The notes under the pieces are model-generated. The model was not told where the DNA came from, made no database searches, and saw only the letters and a program-made list of their open reading frames with translations. A stretch of DNA of 64,000 nucleotides from Novosphingobium sp. 18050 (lineage in GTDB: Bacteria; Pseudomonadota; Alphaproteobacteria; Sphingomonadales; Sphingomonadaceae): positions 1 through 64,000 of the forward strand of contig NZ_CACSJO010000004.1 of the NCBI RefSeq assembly GCF_902706195.1, read 5' to 3'. How positions within the stretch are numbered: position 1 is the stretch's first letter; each line of letters begins with the position of its first letter. Positions 56,497-64,000 of the stretch are shown here, in pieces. Both the position numbers and the translations under genes were made by a program.

Positions 56497-57306
56497 ATGG
56501 CCGATGCATCCACTCCCCCATCCCCACCCGGCCCTGCGGCAGACGATGCTGCGTTACCTTCGGGCACGTTACCGATCGTCGCTCCGGCTGCCCCGCGCCA
56601 GCACACGATCGCGCTGGTCGACGACGATCGCAACATCCTCACCACGCTGTCCATCAGCCTCCACGCCGAAGGGTTCGCCACGCGCGTCTACGCCGATGGA
56701 GAGACAGCGCTGAAGGCCCTGCTGGACAACCCGCCGGACCTCGCCATCTTCGATATCAAGATGCCGCGTATGGACGGTCTGCACCTGCTGCAGGCCCTGC
56801 GCGCGCATTCGAGCCTGCCGGTGATTTTCCTGACCTCAAAGGACGAAGAGCCCGACGAGGCGCTGGGCCTTGCCATGGGGGCGGACGACTACATCGCCAA
56901 GCCCTTCAGCCAGCGCCTTCTCGTCGCCCGCATCCGCGCCATCCTGCGACGCAGCGAACTGGCGCGTACACCGCCCGAAGACGAAGCACCGGCCAACCTC
57001 CCGGATCCGGTGATACGAGGACGGCTGATGCTCGATCCCGCGCGCCATCAGGTCACCTGGGACGGCCGCCCGGTCTCGCTCACCGTCACCGAGTTCCTGC
57101 TTCTGGAGGCGATGGCAACCCGCCCCGGCGTCGTCAAAAGCCGCAACCAGCTGATGGACGCGGCCTACAGTGAAGACGTCTATGTGGACGACCGCACCAT
57201 CGACAGCCACATCAAGCGCCTGCGCCGCAAGTTCCGCGCGGTGGACCCGGAATTCGGTGCGATCGACACCCTCTACGGCGCCGGATACTCCTTCGCCGAT
57301 GGCTGA
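56497..57306 (+). CDS. chvI: ChvI-like response regulator
   Basis: A 269-residue OmpR-type regulator. An N-terminal Pro/Ala-rich stretch of about 35 residues precedes the receiver domain ([15 protein letters not shown] with DDD; phospho-acceptor Asp in [14 protein letters not shown]; Lys in DDYIAKPFS). The winged-helix DNA-binding part ends in [19 protein letters not shown] and [10 protein letters not shown]. By homology it controls envelope stress and acid responses. The stop overlaps the chvG start. Confidence 0.93.
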   Translation: MADASTPPSPPGPAADDAALPSGTLPIVAPAAPRQHTIALVDDDRNILTTLSISLHAEGFATRVYADGETALKALLDNPPDLAIFDIKMPRMDGLHLLQALRAHSSLPVIFLTSKDEEPDEALGLAMGADDYIAKPFSQRLLVARIRAILRRSELARTPPEDEAPANLPDPVIRGRLMLDPARHQVTWDGRPVSLTVTEFLLLEAMATRPGVVKSRNQLMDAAYSEDVYVDDRTIDSHIKRLRRKFRAVDPEFGAIDTLYGAGYSFADG

Positions 57307-58900
57307 AAAGTCACGTGCCAAGCCGCGCCCGCGCGTTGCCGTACGTCTCGGCCTGTCGTGGAGCATCTCGCTCACCGCGCGCATTCTGGCGGTAAACGTA
57401 ATTGCGCTTGCGCTGCTGGCGGGCAGCCTGTTCTACATCGACAGCTATCGCAACGAACTGCTCGCCGAACGCTATCGCCTTGCCAAGTCCGAGGCCGAGA
57501 TCACCGCCGACGCCCTGGCCGACGAAGACGCGGCCGGCCGCCTCTCCTTGATCGCCCGGATCGGACCCACGCAAGACCTGCGGCTGCGCCTGTTCGATCC
57601 CGCCGGCAATCTCTCCGGCGACAGCTTCGTGCTGGCACCGCCCGCCTACCGGCTGATCGACCCCGCCAGCGAGCCCTGGTTCCAGGACGCCGCGCGTATG
57701 CTCGACCGGGGCATGGATTTCGTGCTCGGCGCACCGCCCATCCCGGACTACCGCGACCCGGCCCATGCCGGCGCCTCGGCATGGCCGGAAATCGCCGCAG
57801 CACTGGCCGGCAGGGAAACCCGGATCAACCACAAGGCAGCACCGGACCGCACCCCCGTGATCATTGCCGCCACCCCGGTGGGCCAGGACGGCTCCGCGCT
57901 CCTCGTCACCCGCAACGCGCGCGACATCACTGAGAACGTGCGCATGGCCCGCCAGACGCTGGCGATCATCGTCGGCGGCGCACTGGGCGTCTCGATCCTG
58001 CTCTCGCTGTTTCTCGCCCGCACCATCGTCGAACCGCTGCGCAAGCTGGTCCGCGCTGCCGTTCGCGTGCGTCTGGGCCGTGATCGCAGCGTCGTCGTCC
58101 CCCGTCTGCCCGACCGCCGGGACGAGATCGGCCTGCTTGCCCGCGCCATCTCCGACATGAGCGGCGCACTGCGCCAGCGCATCGACGAAGTGGAGAGCTT
58201 TGCCGCGGATGTCGCCCACGAACTCAAAAACCCGCTGACCTCACTGCGCAGCGCTTTGGAAAGCCTCGAACGCGTGGAGGCGCCGGACCTGCGCCACCAG
58301 CTCCTCGGCATCGCCCAGGACGACGTGCGCCGGATCGACTTCCTCGTCACCGAGATCGCAGATGCAAGCCGCATCGACGCGCAGATCAGCCGCACCACCT
58401 TCGAACCCTTCGACATGGGCACGCTGGTCCGCGGCCTTGTCGCCGAGCGGGGCCAGCGCGGCGTCAACGGCGGCTGCCCGGTCTCGATCCTGCGCGAAGA
58501 CGGCGGTGACGGCATTGCAAGCAGCACTGACCTGACCGTTGCCGGGGACGCGCCCCGGCTCGAACGCGTATTGCAGAACCTGCTGGACAACGCCGTCTCC
58601 TTCTCACCGCCGGGGAGCCCGATCGAAATCTCGCTCTCACGGGTCGGCAGCCGGGTGAAGATCGCCGTTGCCGATCACGGCCCCGGCATCCCCGCAGCCG
58701 CCCGCGAACGCATCTTCGAGCGCTTCCACTCGCTGCGCCCGTCGCGTGAGGAATTCGGCAAGCACAGCGGCCTCGGCCTCGCTATCGCGCGCACTATCGT
58801 CGAGGCCCACTTCGGCAAGCTTATCGCGACCGATCGCACCGATGGCGCCCCAGGCGCGCGCCTCGTGTTCTCGCTTCCCGCGTGGCAGAGCGAGGGATGA
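57299..58900 (+). CDS. chvG: ChvG-like sensor histidine kinase
   Basis: 533 residues. Membrane helix near 30-48, periplasmic sensor region about 50-220, a second helix near 225-245 ([20 protein letters not shown]), HAMP, then the His-box in [12 protein letters not shown] and ATP-binding motifs [20 protein letters not shown] and [16 protein letters not shown]. It phosphorylates ChvI. The start at 57299 overlaps the chvI stop by 8 bp and its own stop overlaps hprK (ATGA). Confidence 0.93.
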   Translation: MAEKSRAKPRPRVAVRLGLSWSISLTARILAVNVIALALLAGSLFYIDSYRNELLAERYRLAKSEAEITADALADEDAAGRLSLIARIGPTQDLRLRLFDPAGNLSGDSFVLAPPAYRLIDPASEPWFQDAARMLDRGMDFVLGAPPIPDYRDPAHAGASAWPEIAAALAGRETRINHKAAPDRTPVIIAATPVGQDGSALLVTRNARDITENVRMARQTLAIIVGGALGVSILLSLFLARTIVEPLRKLVRAAVRVRLGRDRSVVVPRLPDRRDEIGLLARAISDMSGALRQRIDEVESFAADVAHELKNPLTSLRSALESLERVEAPDLRHQLLGIAQDDVRRIDFLVTEIADASRIDAQISRTTFEPFDMGTLVRGLVAERGQRGVNGGCPVSILREDGGDGIASSTDLTVAGDAPRLERVLQNLLDNAVSFSPPGSPIEISLSRVGSRVKIAVADHGPGIPAAARERIFERFHSLRPSREEFGKHSGLGLAIARTIVEAHFGKLIATDRTDGAPGARLVFSLPAWQSEG

Positions 58901-59337
58901 CCCAGACCGCGCCTTCCCCAGGGCAACGCCAATCGACATGCGTCGCCATCGCCGGGCGTGCGGTGCTGATCGAAGGCGCCCCAGGCACCGGCAAGTCCGC
59001 CCTCGCCCTCGCCCTCATCGATCGCGGCGCGCAGTTGGTGGGCGATGATTCGGTGCTGCTCCAATCGGACGGCGCGCAGCTTCGGGCCCGCCCGCATCCG
59101 AACACGCGCGGAATGCTGGAAGTCCGCAACCTGGGCATTCTGCCCTTTCCCTGCGTCGATGAAGCTCCGGTGGCCCTCGTGCTGGCACTGGACAGCAATG
59201 CGCCGCGCTACATCGAAGTGTCCGAAAGTATCACGATCGGCGGAATCGAACTCCCCCTCGTCCGCCTCTGGCCCCAAGGCGGATCGCTGGCACTCAAGGC
59301 CGAACTCGCGCTGGGCCGTTACGGATTACCGCGATAG
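58897..59337 (+). CDS. hprK: HPr kinase/phosphorylase, short alphaproteobacterial form
   Basis: A 146-residue protein, about half the length of Gram-positive HprK (310 residues). The P-loop is GAPGTGKSALALALID, followed by a QLVGDDSVLLQ and a RGMLEVRNLGI segment typical of HprK. The N-terminal domain is missing, as is usual in alphaproteobacteria. It phosphorylates HPr on Ser, here presumably the HPr encoded downstream. The start ATG overlaps the chvG stop. Confidence 0.9.
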   Translation: MTQTAPSPGQRQSTCVAIAGRAVLIEGAPGTGKSALALALIDRGAQLVGDDSVLLQSDGAQLRARPHPNTRGMLEVRNLGILPFPCVDEAPVALVLALDSNAPRYIEVSESITIGGIELPLVRLWPQGGSLALKAELALGRYGLPR

Positions 59338-59407
59338 CAGTCCCAACAGGGCACAGCTTCTTTCGCCCTCTTTCCTTTCCCGCCGGCTGCGCGCAGATAG
59401 AGCGGCT

Positions 59408-60352
59408 ATGGGGACCGAAGCGGGAATGAGCACCGATCAGCCGTCACGCCAGCGTGTATTGCTGGTGACGGGGATGCTGGGCGCCGGCAAGACCACGGCA
59501 CTGCGCGTGCTGGAGGATCTTGGCTGGGAAATCGTCGACAATTTTCCGATCCGTATGCTCGACGCCTTGCTCGACGCCGGCTCCGACGGCGCGGACAACG
59601 ATCCAACCCCGCTCGCAATCGGTTTTGATTCCCGCACCCGCGGCTTCAATCCCGAGCGCATCATCGCGCAGGTGAAGGGCCTGACCGAGCGTCGGGACAT
59701 CGAACTCACAACCCTGTTCCTCGATTGCGGCAGCAATGAGCTGGAGCGCCGTTACAACGAGACGCGTCGCCGCCACGTCCTTGCCGGCGATGCGCCTGTC
59801 TCCACCGGCATCCGCGCCGAGCGCGAACTGCTCGCGCCCCTGCGCCGCTGGGCCGACCTGCTGATCGACACCACAGAATTCACCTCCAACGACCTGCAAC
59901 GGGTGATTCGCGAACGCTTCGCCTCCAGCGAACCGGGCGAACTGACCGTCACTGTCTCCAGCTTCGGGTTTTCGCGCGGAATGCCGCCGGTGGCAGACCT
60001 CGTCTTCGACATGCGCTTCATCGAGAACCCGCATTGGGATCCCGTGCTGCGCCCGCAGACCGGGCAGGACCAGGCCGTGGGCGACTACATCCGCAAGGAT
60101 CCTGCCTACGAAGAGGCATTCACGCGCATCCGCGATCTGCTCCTGCTGCTGCTCCCGCGCTACCGGACGCAGGGCAAGGCCTACGTGCATATTGCATTTG
60201 GCTGCACCGGCGGGAGGCACCGCTCTGTATTTACTGCAGAGCAAATGGGAGCAGCCTTGCGTCAAGCAGGATTTTCGCCCACATTGTTGCACCGCAACCT
60301 GGGCTCGCGGGCAGCAGACCTTCTCGAAGGAGGGCTGCTACGTGAAAAATGA
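59408..60352 (+). CDS. rapZ: RNase adapter RapZ
   Basis: A 314-residue (or 308 from ATG 59426) nucleotide-binding protein. Walker A GMLGAGKTTALRVLEDLGWE is followed by VDNFPIRMLDALLD and the C-terminal FGCTGGRHRSVFTAEQ, the sugar-phosphate-sensing loop of RapZ. In enterobacteria it controls GlmS through small RNAs; the alphaproteobacterial role is not established. It lies between hprK and the PTS genes, as in other alphaproteobacteria. Confidence 0.92.
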   Translation: MGTEAGMSTDQPSRQRVLLVTGMLGAGKTTALRVLEDLGWEIVDNFPIRMLDALLDAGSDGADNDPTPLAIGFDSRTRGFNPERIIAQVKGLTERRDIELTTLFLDCGSNELERRYNETRRRHVLAGDAPVSTGIRAERELLAPLRRWADLLIDTTEFTSNDLQRVIRERFASSEPGELTVTVSSFGFSRGMPPVADLVFDMRFIENPHWDPVLRPQTGQDQAVGDYIRKDPAYEEAFTRIRDLLLLLLPRYRTQGKAYVHIAFGCTGGRHRSVFTAEQMGAALRQAGFSPTLLHRNLGSRAADLLEGGLLREK

Positions 60353-60400
60353 AAACGGCGCCCGGGCGCGATTGCAGGAATTTCGGAGCGCATTCCCGAC

Positions 60401-60805
60401 ATGATCGGCATGATTCTGGTTACTCACGGCAATCTCGCCGAGGAGTTTGTACACGCGATGGAACACGTCGTTGGCGATCAAGCCGACGTCGCGACTATCT
60501 GTATCGGCCCGAACGACGACATGGAACAGCGCCGCTCCGAAATCGCCGACGCCATCACCAAGGTCGACAGCGGTGAAGGCGTCATCGTCCTCACCGACCT
60601 GTTCGGCGGCACGCCTTCCAACCTCGCGATCTCGCTGATGCAGGCGGGCAAGGTCGAAGTGATCGCCGGCATCAACCTGCCGATGCTGATCCGTCTCGCC
60701 AAGGCGCGCAGCTGCATGCCAGTGCGCGAAGCCGTCGCCGCCGCGCGCGATGCGGGCCGTAACTACATCACGATCGCCAGCGAATACCTGGGGCAGGACG
60801 CATGA
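60401..60805 (+). CDS. PTS EIIA-Man-type protein
   Basis: A 134-residue EIIA of the mannose class. The phosphorylated His is H9 in ILVTHGNLAEEF, and VIVLTDLFGGTPSNLAISLM matches the family. No EIIB, EIIC or EIID is adjacent, so this is a regulatory phosphoryl acceptor rather than part of a transporter. It overlaps the HPr gene by 4 bp. Confidence 0.95.
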   Translation: MIGMILVTHGNLAEEFVHAMEHVVGDQADVATICIGPNDDMEQRRSEIADAITKVDSGEGVIVLTDLFGGTPSNLAISLMQAGKVEVIAGINLPMLIRLAKARSCMPVREAVAAARDAGRNYITIASEYLGQDA

Positions 60806-61080
60806 TCGACTGCCGCGAGACGGTGCTGATCGTGAACAAGCGCGGCCTCCATGCCCGCGCCAGCGCCAAATTCGTAAACCACGTCGCCGAACTGCCTGAC
60901 ACCGTGAAGGTCAATGTCACCAAGGACGGCGGCAGCGCCGAGGGCGGTTCGATCCTCGGCCTCATGATGCTCGGCGCAGCCAAGGGCGATTCGATCGAGA
61001 TCGCCTGCTCGGGCGATGGCGCCGAAAACGCTCTCGCTGTGCTGACGGGCCTCGTGCGCGATGGCTTCGGCGAAGAATAA
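60802..61080 (+). CDS. Phosphocarrier protein HPr
   Basis: A 92-residue HPr. The EI-phosphorylated His is H17 in NKRGLHARASAKF and the regulatory Ser is S50 in GGSILGLMMLGAAKGD. Both sites are intact, consistent with control by the HprK encoded upstream. Start ATG 60802 overlaps the EIIA stop (ATGA). EI (ptsI/ptsP) is not in the window. Confidence 0.95.
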   Translation: MIDCRETVLIVNKRGLHARASAKFVNHVAELPDTVKVNVTKDGGSAEGGSILGLMMLGAAKGDSIEIACSGDGAENALAVLTGLVRDGFGEE

Positions 61081-61099
61081 TACAGGCGGGCTGAACTAA

Positions 61100-61936
61100 G
61101 TGTCTTCATATGACGAGCCCTGGGACGGCGGTTCACGCCGAACCATCACCGGCTTTTCCAACCCACTGGTCAAGTTCCTGCGTTCGCTCAGGGACAAGAA
61201 GCATCGTAAGCGCGAAAAGCGCTTCCTGGCCGAAGGCCTGCGCCTGCTCACCGACGCCCGCGAATGCGGCATTGTCCCGGAAATGCTGGTCATGGCGATC
61301 GGCCGCGATCCGCATCCCCTGCTCGATGCTCTCGAAGACGCGGTGGCGGCAGCGGGCGGCGAAGTCGTCGAGATGGACGTCGAAATCCTTGCCAAAGTCA
61401 CCGGCAAGGACAATCCGCAGGCCGTCGCAGGCGTGTTCGCCGAGTTCGACACCAGTCTCGCCAGCCTGGACCGCGCATCGGCGCCGATCTGGCTGGTGGC
61501 GCAGGCACTGCGCGATCCCGGCAATCTGGGCACGATGCTGCGTACCGGCGATGCCGTGGGCGCAGGCGGCCTGATCCTCATCGACGACTGCGCCGACCCA
61601 TTCTCGGTCGAAGCAGTGCGCGCCAGCATGGGCGCGATCTTTACCCAGAAGCTGGTTATCGCGCGCTGGGACGAATTCATCGCCTGGCTGCGCGCCGGAG
61701 AAGGCCAGCTTGTCGCTGCCTCGCTGCGCGACCCGACAGACTACCGCGAGGCACCTTACGCCGATCCGTGCTTCCTCATGGTGGGCAATGAATCGCAAGG
61801 ACTCCCCGCTGAGTACGAAGATGCCTGCGATCTGCGCGTCACGATCCCGATGCTAGGCCGCGCAGACAGCCTGAACGCCGCCGTTGCCGGTGCAGTTCTT
61901 GCTTACGAGGCGCTTGCGCACTTGCGGCGGGCCTGA
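61100..61936 (+). CDS. TrmH/SpoU-family RNA 2'-O-methyltransferase
   Basis: A 278-residue SPOUT methyltransferase. The N-terminal substrate-binding domain has NPLVKFLRSLRDKKHRKREK and the catalytic part shows QALRDPGNLGTMLRTGDAVG (N-G-x motif 1), MVGNESQGLP (motif 2) and IPMLGRADSLNAAVAGAVL (motif 3), which form the SAM-binding knot. The RNA target is not determinable. The start is GTG 61100, 20 bp after the HPr gene. Confidence 0.93.
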   Translation: MSSYDEPWDGGSRRTITGFSNPLVKFLRSLRDKKHRKREKRFLAEGLRLLTDARECGIVPEMLVMAIGRDPHPLLDALEDAVAAAGGEVVEMDVEILAKVTGKDNPQAVAGVFAEFDTSLASLDRASAPIWLVAQALRDPGNLGTMLRTGDAVGAGGLILIDDCADPFSVEAVRASMGAIFTQKLVIARWDEFIAWLRAGEGQLVAASLRDPTDYREAPYADPCFLMVGNESQGLPAEYEDACDLRVTIPMLGRADSLNAAVAGAVLAYEALAHLRRA

Positions 61937-62002
61937 TTCCGTACAACCTGACCCTGCGCGTTCATCCGATCCTCACATCCGCCATGGCAGGGTGTACGGA
62001 CA

Positions 62003-62413
62003 ATGCGTCGAATCAGTATTTTCCTGATAGCCCCGGCCCTTTTGGCCGGATGCTCCGAAAGCGGTAACCGCTCGCGCCTTGCCGAGAGCAGCTGGCGCTT
62101 TGACCGTATCGACGGCGAACGCCCCATGTCCCAAGCCTCGGGAATTACCTTCGAAGACGGCAAGATCGGCATCGAAGTAGGGTGCAGCAGCCTCGGCGGC
62201 CCTTGGCGCATGGATGCCGACCGCCTTGTCGCCGGCCCGCTCGATCAAAACGAAACGACCTGCCCCGACCCATCATGGCATCAAAGCAGTGCAGTCAACG
62301 CCCTGCTCGTCGCCACGCCGCGCGTGGCAGTGGAAGGGAACCGGATGACCCTGCAATCGAGCGGGCACACGGCGGAACTGGTGCGGGTCGACAATCAGGT
62401 ATTTCATCGTTGA
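62003..62413 (+). CDS. META-domain lipoprotein (HslJ-like)
   Basis: A 136-residue lipoprotein: MRRISIFLIAPALLAGCSES has the lipobox LLAGC. The mature part begins ESSWRFDRIDGERP and ends with a GNRMTLQSSGHTAELVRVD segment, the META/HslJ pattern. A three-cysteine arrangement (one lipidated, EVGCSS and TTCPDPS) could allow a disulfide in the mature protein. The function of the family is unknown. Its stop abuts an inverted-repeat element. Confidence 0.8.
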   Translation: MRRISIFLIAPALLAGCSESGNRSRLAESSWRFDRIDGERPMSQASGITFEDGKIGIEVGCSSLGGPWRMDADRLVAGPLDQNETTCPDPSWHQSSAVNALLVATPRVAVEGNRMTLQSSGHTAELVRVDNQVFHR

Positions 62414-62419
62414 TTTGAA

Positions 62420-62599
62420 GGGAAGATCTGGGGCCATTGCCCCAGACCCCGATAATGTCGAGGTCACGCGCGCAGCCTCGTTTGGCGCCCACGGTGAGTT
62501 GGAAGCCTTGATAGCCTACGGCAGCAAGGGGTCCGTGATGCAGCTACGTGCACAACGATGACAGTAAAGGGGTCTGGGGCGATGGCCCCAGGTCTTCCC
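62420..62599. repeat. 180-bp element with 31-bp terminal inverted repeats
   Basis: The left arm, 62420-62450, and the right arm, 62569-62599, are 31-base inverted repeats that match at 29 positions. Each also forms its own hairpin; on the left TCTGGGGC at 62427-62434 pairs with GCCCCAGA at 62439-62446. The interior, 62451-62568, holds no frame of note. The element exactly fills the space between the stop codons of two convergent genes, 6 bp and 3 bp away. It could be a MITE-like insertion or a double terminator. No clear target-site duplication was seen. Confidence 0.6.
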
Positions 62600-62602
62600 T
62601 AT

Positions 62603-64000
62603 CTATTCCGCCACTTCCACCTGTTCGCCCAAGATATCCTCGACCTGCCCCGCAGTGTCCGAAAAACGCGGTGCAGACTCCACCAGCGGCACTTCGTCGG
62701 AAATTTCGCGTTTGCCGATCTTGATGTGCTTTTCACTCAGGCGCCGTGCCCGGCTCATCACATTTCCCTCATAAGTCCGCGCGAAGTCGTTGAAACTGTT
62801 GACTGCGCGTCCGAGATGCACGCCCACCTTGCCGAGATCGTCCTGCGTCTTGGCAATGCTGTCGTAGAGGTCGCTGCCCAGCTTGCCGATCTCCCGCGCT
62901 TCACGGGCAAGGCCTTCCTGCTGCCATACCTGCGCGATGGTGCGTGCGATGGCAACGAGGTTGGTCGGGCTGGCCAGCAGCACCCGGCGATCAAAGGCGT
63001 AGTCCCACAAGCCCGAATCGTGGTCGAGGGCAGCGGCAATGAAATGTTCGCCGGGTACGAACATGATAACGTAGTCCGGCGCGTTTTCGAACTGGCTCTG
63101 GTAGCTTTTGGTGCCCAGTGTCTGGATGTGATTGCGCATCGAGGCTGCGTGCGCGTCGAGGAAGGCCGCGCGCTTTGTTTCATCCTCGGCCTCGAAGGAA
63201 TCCTGATAGGCGTTGAGCGATACCTTGGCGTCGATCACCAACTGCTTGTTGCCCGGGATACGCACGATTGCATCGGGGCGTAGACGCCCTTCTTCCGTAT
63301 TGACGGACTGCTCGGTAACGAAGTCCGTGTGTTCGGTCAGCCCGCATTGTTCGAGGACGTTCTTGAGTTGCTGCTCGCCCCAGCGACCCCGCGCCTTCGG
63401 GGCATTACGCAGTGAATTGCCGAGACGCACGGCTTCTGCCCGCACCTGTTCCTGCCCCACGCGCAGCGCTTCGATCTGGCCGCCCAACTGGCCGAACGCA
63501 TCGATCCGCTTGGCCTCCAGCGCCGAGACCTGCTCTTCGTAGCTCTTGAGCCGTGCGCCGACAGGAGCGAGCAGCGTGGCTATGCGCTCTGCGTTGGTCT
63601 TTTCGCTCTGCTCGAAGCGGGCGCTGGCGCGGTTGAGGAATGCCTCTTGCGCACCGGCGAGCACTTTAGCTCCGGCATTTTCGAATTCCTTACGCAAGGC
63701 TTCCTGCGCCTGGATCAGAAGTCGCTTCTGTTCGTCAAAATTTGCCGACTTTTCGCGCAATGTCGCCAATTCGGACGCTAGTTCCCGCTGTTCGCGGCGC
63801 AAAGCATCGACCTGTGCGGCATTGTCGGCGCGGGTTCTGTCAAGAATCGCTGACATTTCACCGCGCGCACGGTCGAGCATGGCGGCGCCGTGCTGCCGCA
63901 ATCGTTCGCTTACGACTTCATGCTCGCTGCGGGCGCGGTCCAGTTCCTGGGCGAGAGCATCGGCCCGGCTTGCCCGTTCGCGCGCTGCTTCGAGATCGGC
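62603..64000 (-). CDS. rmuC: DNA recombination protein RmuC (5' end beyond window)
   Basis: The frame is open from the right edge to its stop at 62603; 465 residues are visible and the start is outside. The first 230 or so residues are a long coiled coil (EAARERASRADALAQELDRA onward, with many Glu/Gln/Arg). The RmuC core follows: GRWGEQQLKNVLEQCGLTEH, VIDAKVSLNAYQDSFEAEDE, YVIMFVPGEHFIAAAL and SPTNLVAIARTIAQVWQQE. This PD-(D/E)XK-related domain limits inversions at short repeats. A TTG at 63901 is not the start because the coding frame continues upstream. Confidence 0.93.
   Translation of the reverse strand, partial: ADLEAARERASRADALAQELDRARSEHEVVSERLRQHGAAMLDRARGEMSAILDRTRADNAAQVDALRREQRELASELATLREKSANFDEQKRLLIQAQEALRKEFENAGAKVLAGAQEAFLNRASARFEQSEKTNAERIATLLAPVGARLKSYEEQVSALEAKRIDAFGQLGGQIEALRVGQEQVRAEAVRLGNSLRNAPKARGRWGEQQLKNVLEQCGLTEHTDFVTEQSVNTEEGRLRPDAIVRIPGNKQLVIDAKVSLNAYQDSFEAEDETKRAAFLDAHAASMRNHIQTLGTKSYQSQFENAPDYVIMFVPGEHFIAAALDHDSGLWDYAFDRRVLLASPTNLVAIARTIAQVWQQEGLAREAREIGKLGSDLYDSIAKTQDDLGKVGVHLGRAVNSFNDFARTYEGNVMSRARRLSEKHIKIGKREISDEVPLVESAPRFSDTAGQVEDILGEQVEVAE

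Noticed and set aside
62603..63901. rmuC taken as a complete gene starting at TTG 63901
   Set aside because: The frame stays open to the window edge and the upstream translation continues the same coiled coil, so the real start is outside.

Overview
The window reads as a chromosomal segment of a high-GC alphaproteobacterium of the Sphingomonadales, most like Novosphingobium or Sphingomonas. This rests on family content, not on a database search. The pointers are a CcrM-type GANTC methyltransferase, a ChvI/ChvG pair followed by a short HprK, RapZ, an EIIA-Man protein and HPr, a split glycine decarboxylase (GcvPA/GcvPB) behind a tandem glycine riboswitch, a three-subunit PntAA/PntAB/PntB transhydrogenase preceded by a tiny aa3 oxidase subunit IV gene, and DUF1285, IalB and DUF885 proteins. 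Nearly all the DNA is tightly packed housekeeping sequence. I saw no tRNA or rRNA gene, CRISPR array, prophage, plasmid function or complete insertion sequence.

Layout. 1-5.5 kb is the most accessory part: the tail of a dead IS5-type transposase, an AT-rich upstream region, a 1478-residue autotransporter with three 114-residue repeats, and an IalB-like periplasmic protein. 5.6-9.2 kb (minus) is xseB-ispA-coaD-cyclophilin-queA. 9.3-14.1 kb carries purL, a DUF1345 membrane protein, serB and miaA. 14.3-17.8 kb is ilvB-ilvN-ilvC, ending in a clear hairpin. 17.8-23.4 kb holds an HNH protein, a lone cpaF, an HTH protein, yceI, a DMT transporter, twin entericidin-like lipoproteins and a CcdC-like membrane protein. 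23.4-28.3 kb (minus) is the glycine cleavage operon gcvT-gcvH-gcvPA-gcvPB with its riboswitch.

28.5-34.2 kb (minus) runs from the aa3 subunit IV gene through pntAA, an intercalated DUF559 gene, pntAB, pntB, a small membrane protein, dgt and an NAD(P)-binding protein. 34.4-40.0 kb has a NtrC-like regulator with an altered sigma-54 contact motif, a SnoaL-like gene followed by an SDR stub, folP, and ccrM behind an exceptional cluster of GANTC sites. 40.0-46.1 kb contains rnhB, a PQQ-type sugar dehydrogenase lipoprotein, a GNAT protein, then DUF1285-Nudix-CCA transferase and two retropepsin-like membrane proteases. 46.1-51.8 kb holds parC, a ferredoxin and two adjacent cysteine desulfurases, with a divergent alpha/beta hydrolase. 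52.1-64.0 kb holds a DUF885 protein, an EF-hand-bearing small protein, pckA divergent from chvI-chvG-hprK-rapZ-EIIA-HPr, a SpoU-family RNA methyltransferase, a META-domain lipoprotein, a 180-bp inverted-repeat element and the 3' part of rmuC, cut by the right edge.

How the genes work together. The gcv operon is a glycine-sensing catabolic unit that feeds one-carbon metabolism. ilvBNC makes branched-chain amino acids. The pckA/chvIG/hprK/rapZ/PTS block looks like envelope-stress and phosphotransfer signalling tied to gluconeogenesis, with no sugar transporter present. I found no convincing new defence or secretion system. The strongest unusual signals are the ten GANTC sites upstream of ccrM, the DUF559 gene joined by overlapping codons between pntAA and pntAB, the GAFPGA loop of the NtrC-like regulator, the paired 17-nt operator-like inverted repeat upstream of yceI, and the 31-bp inverted-repeat element at 62.4-62.6 kb.
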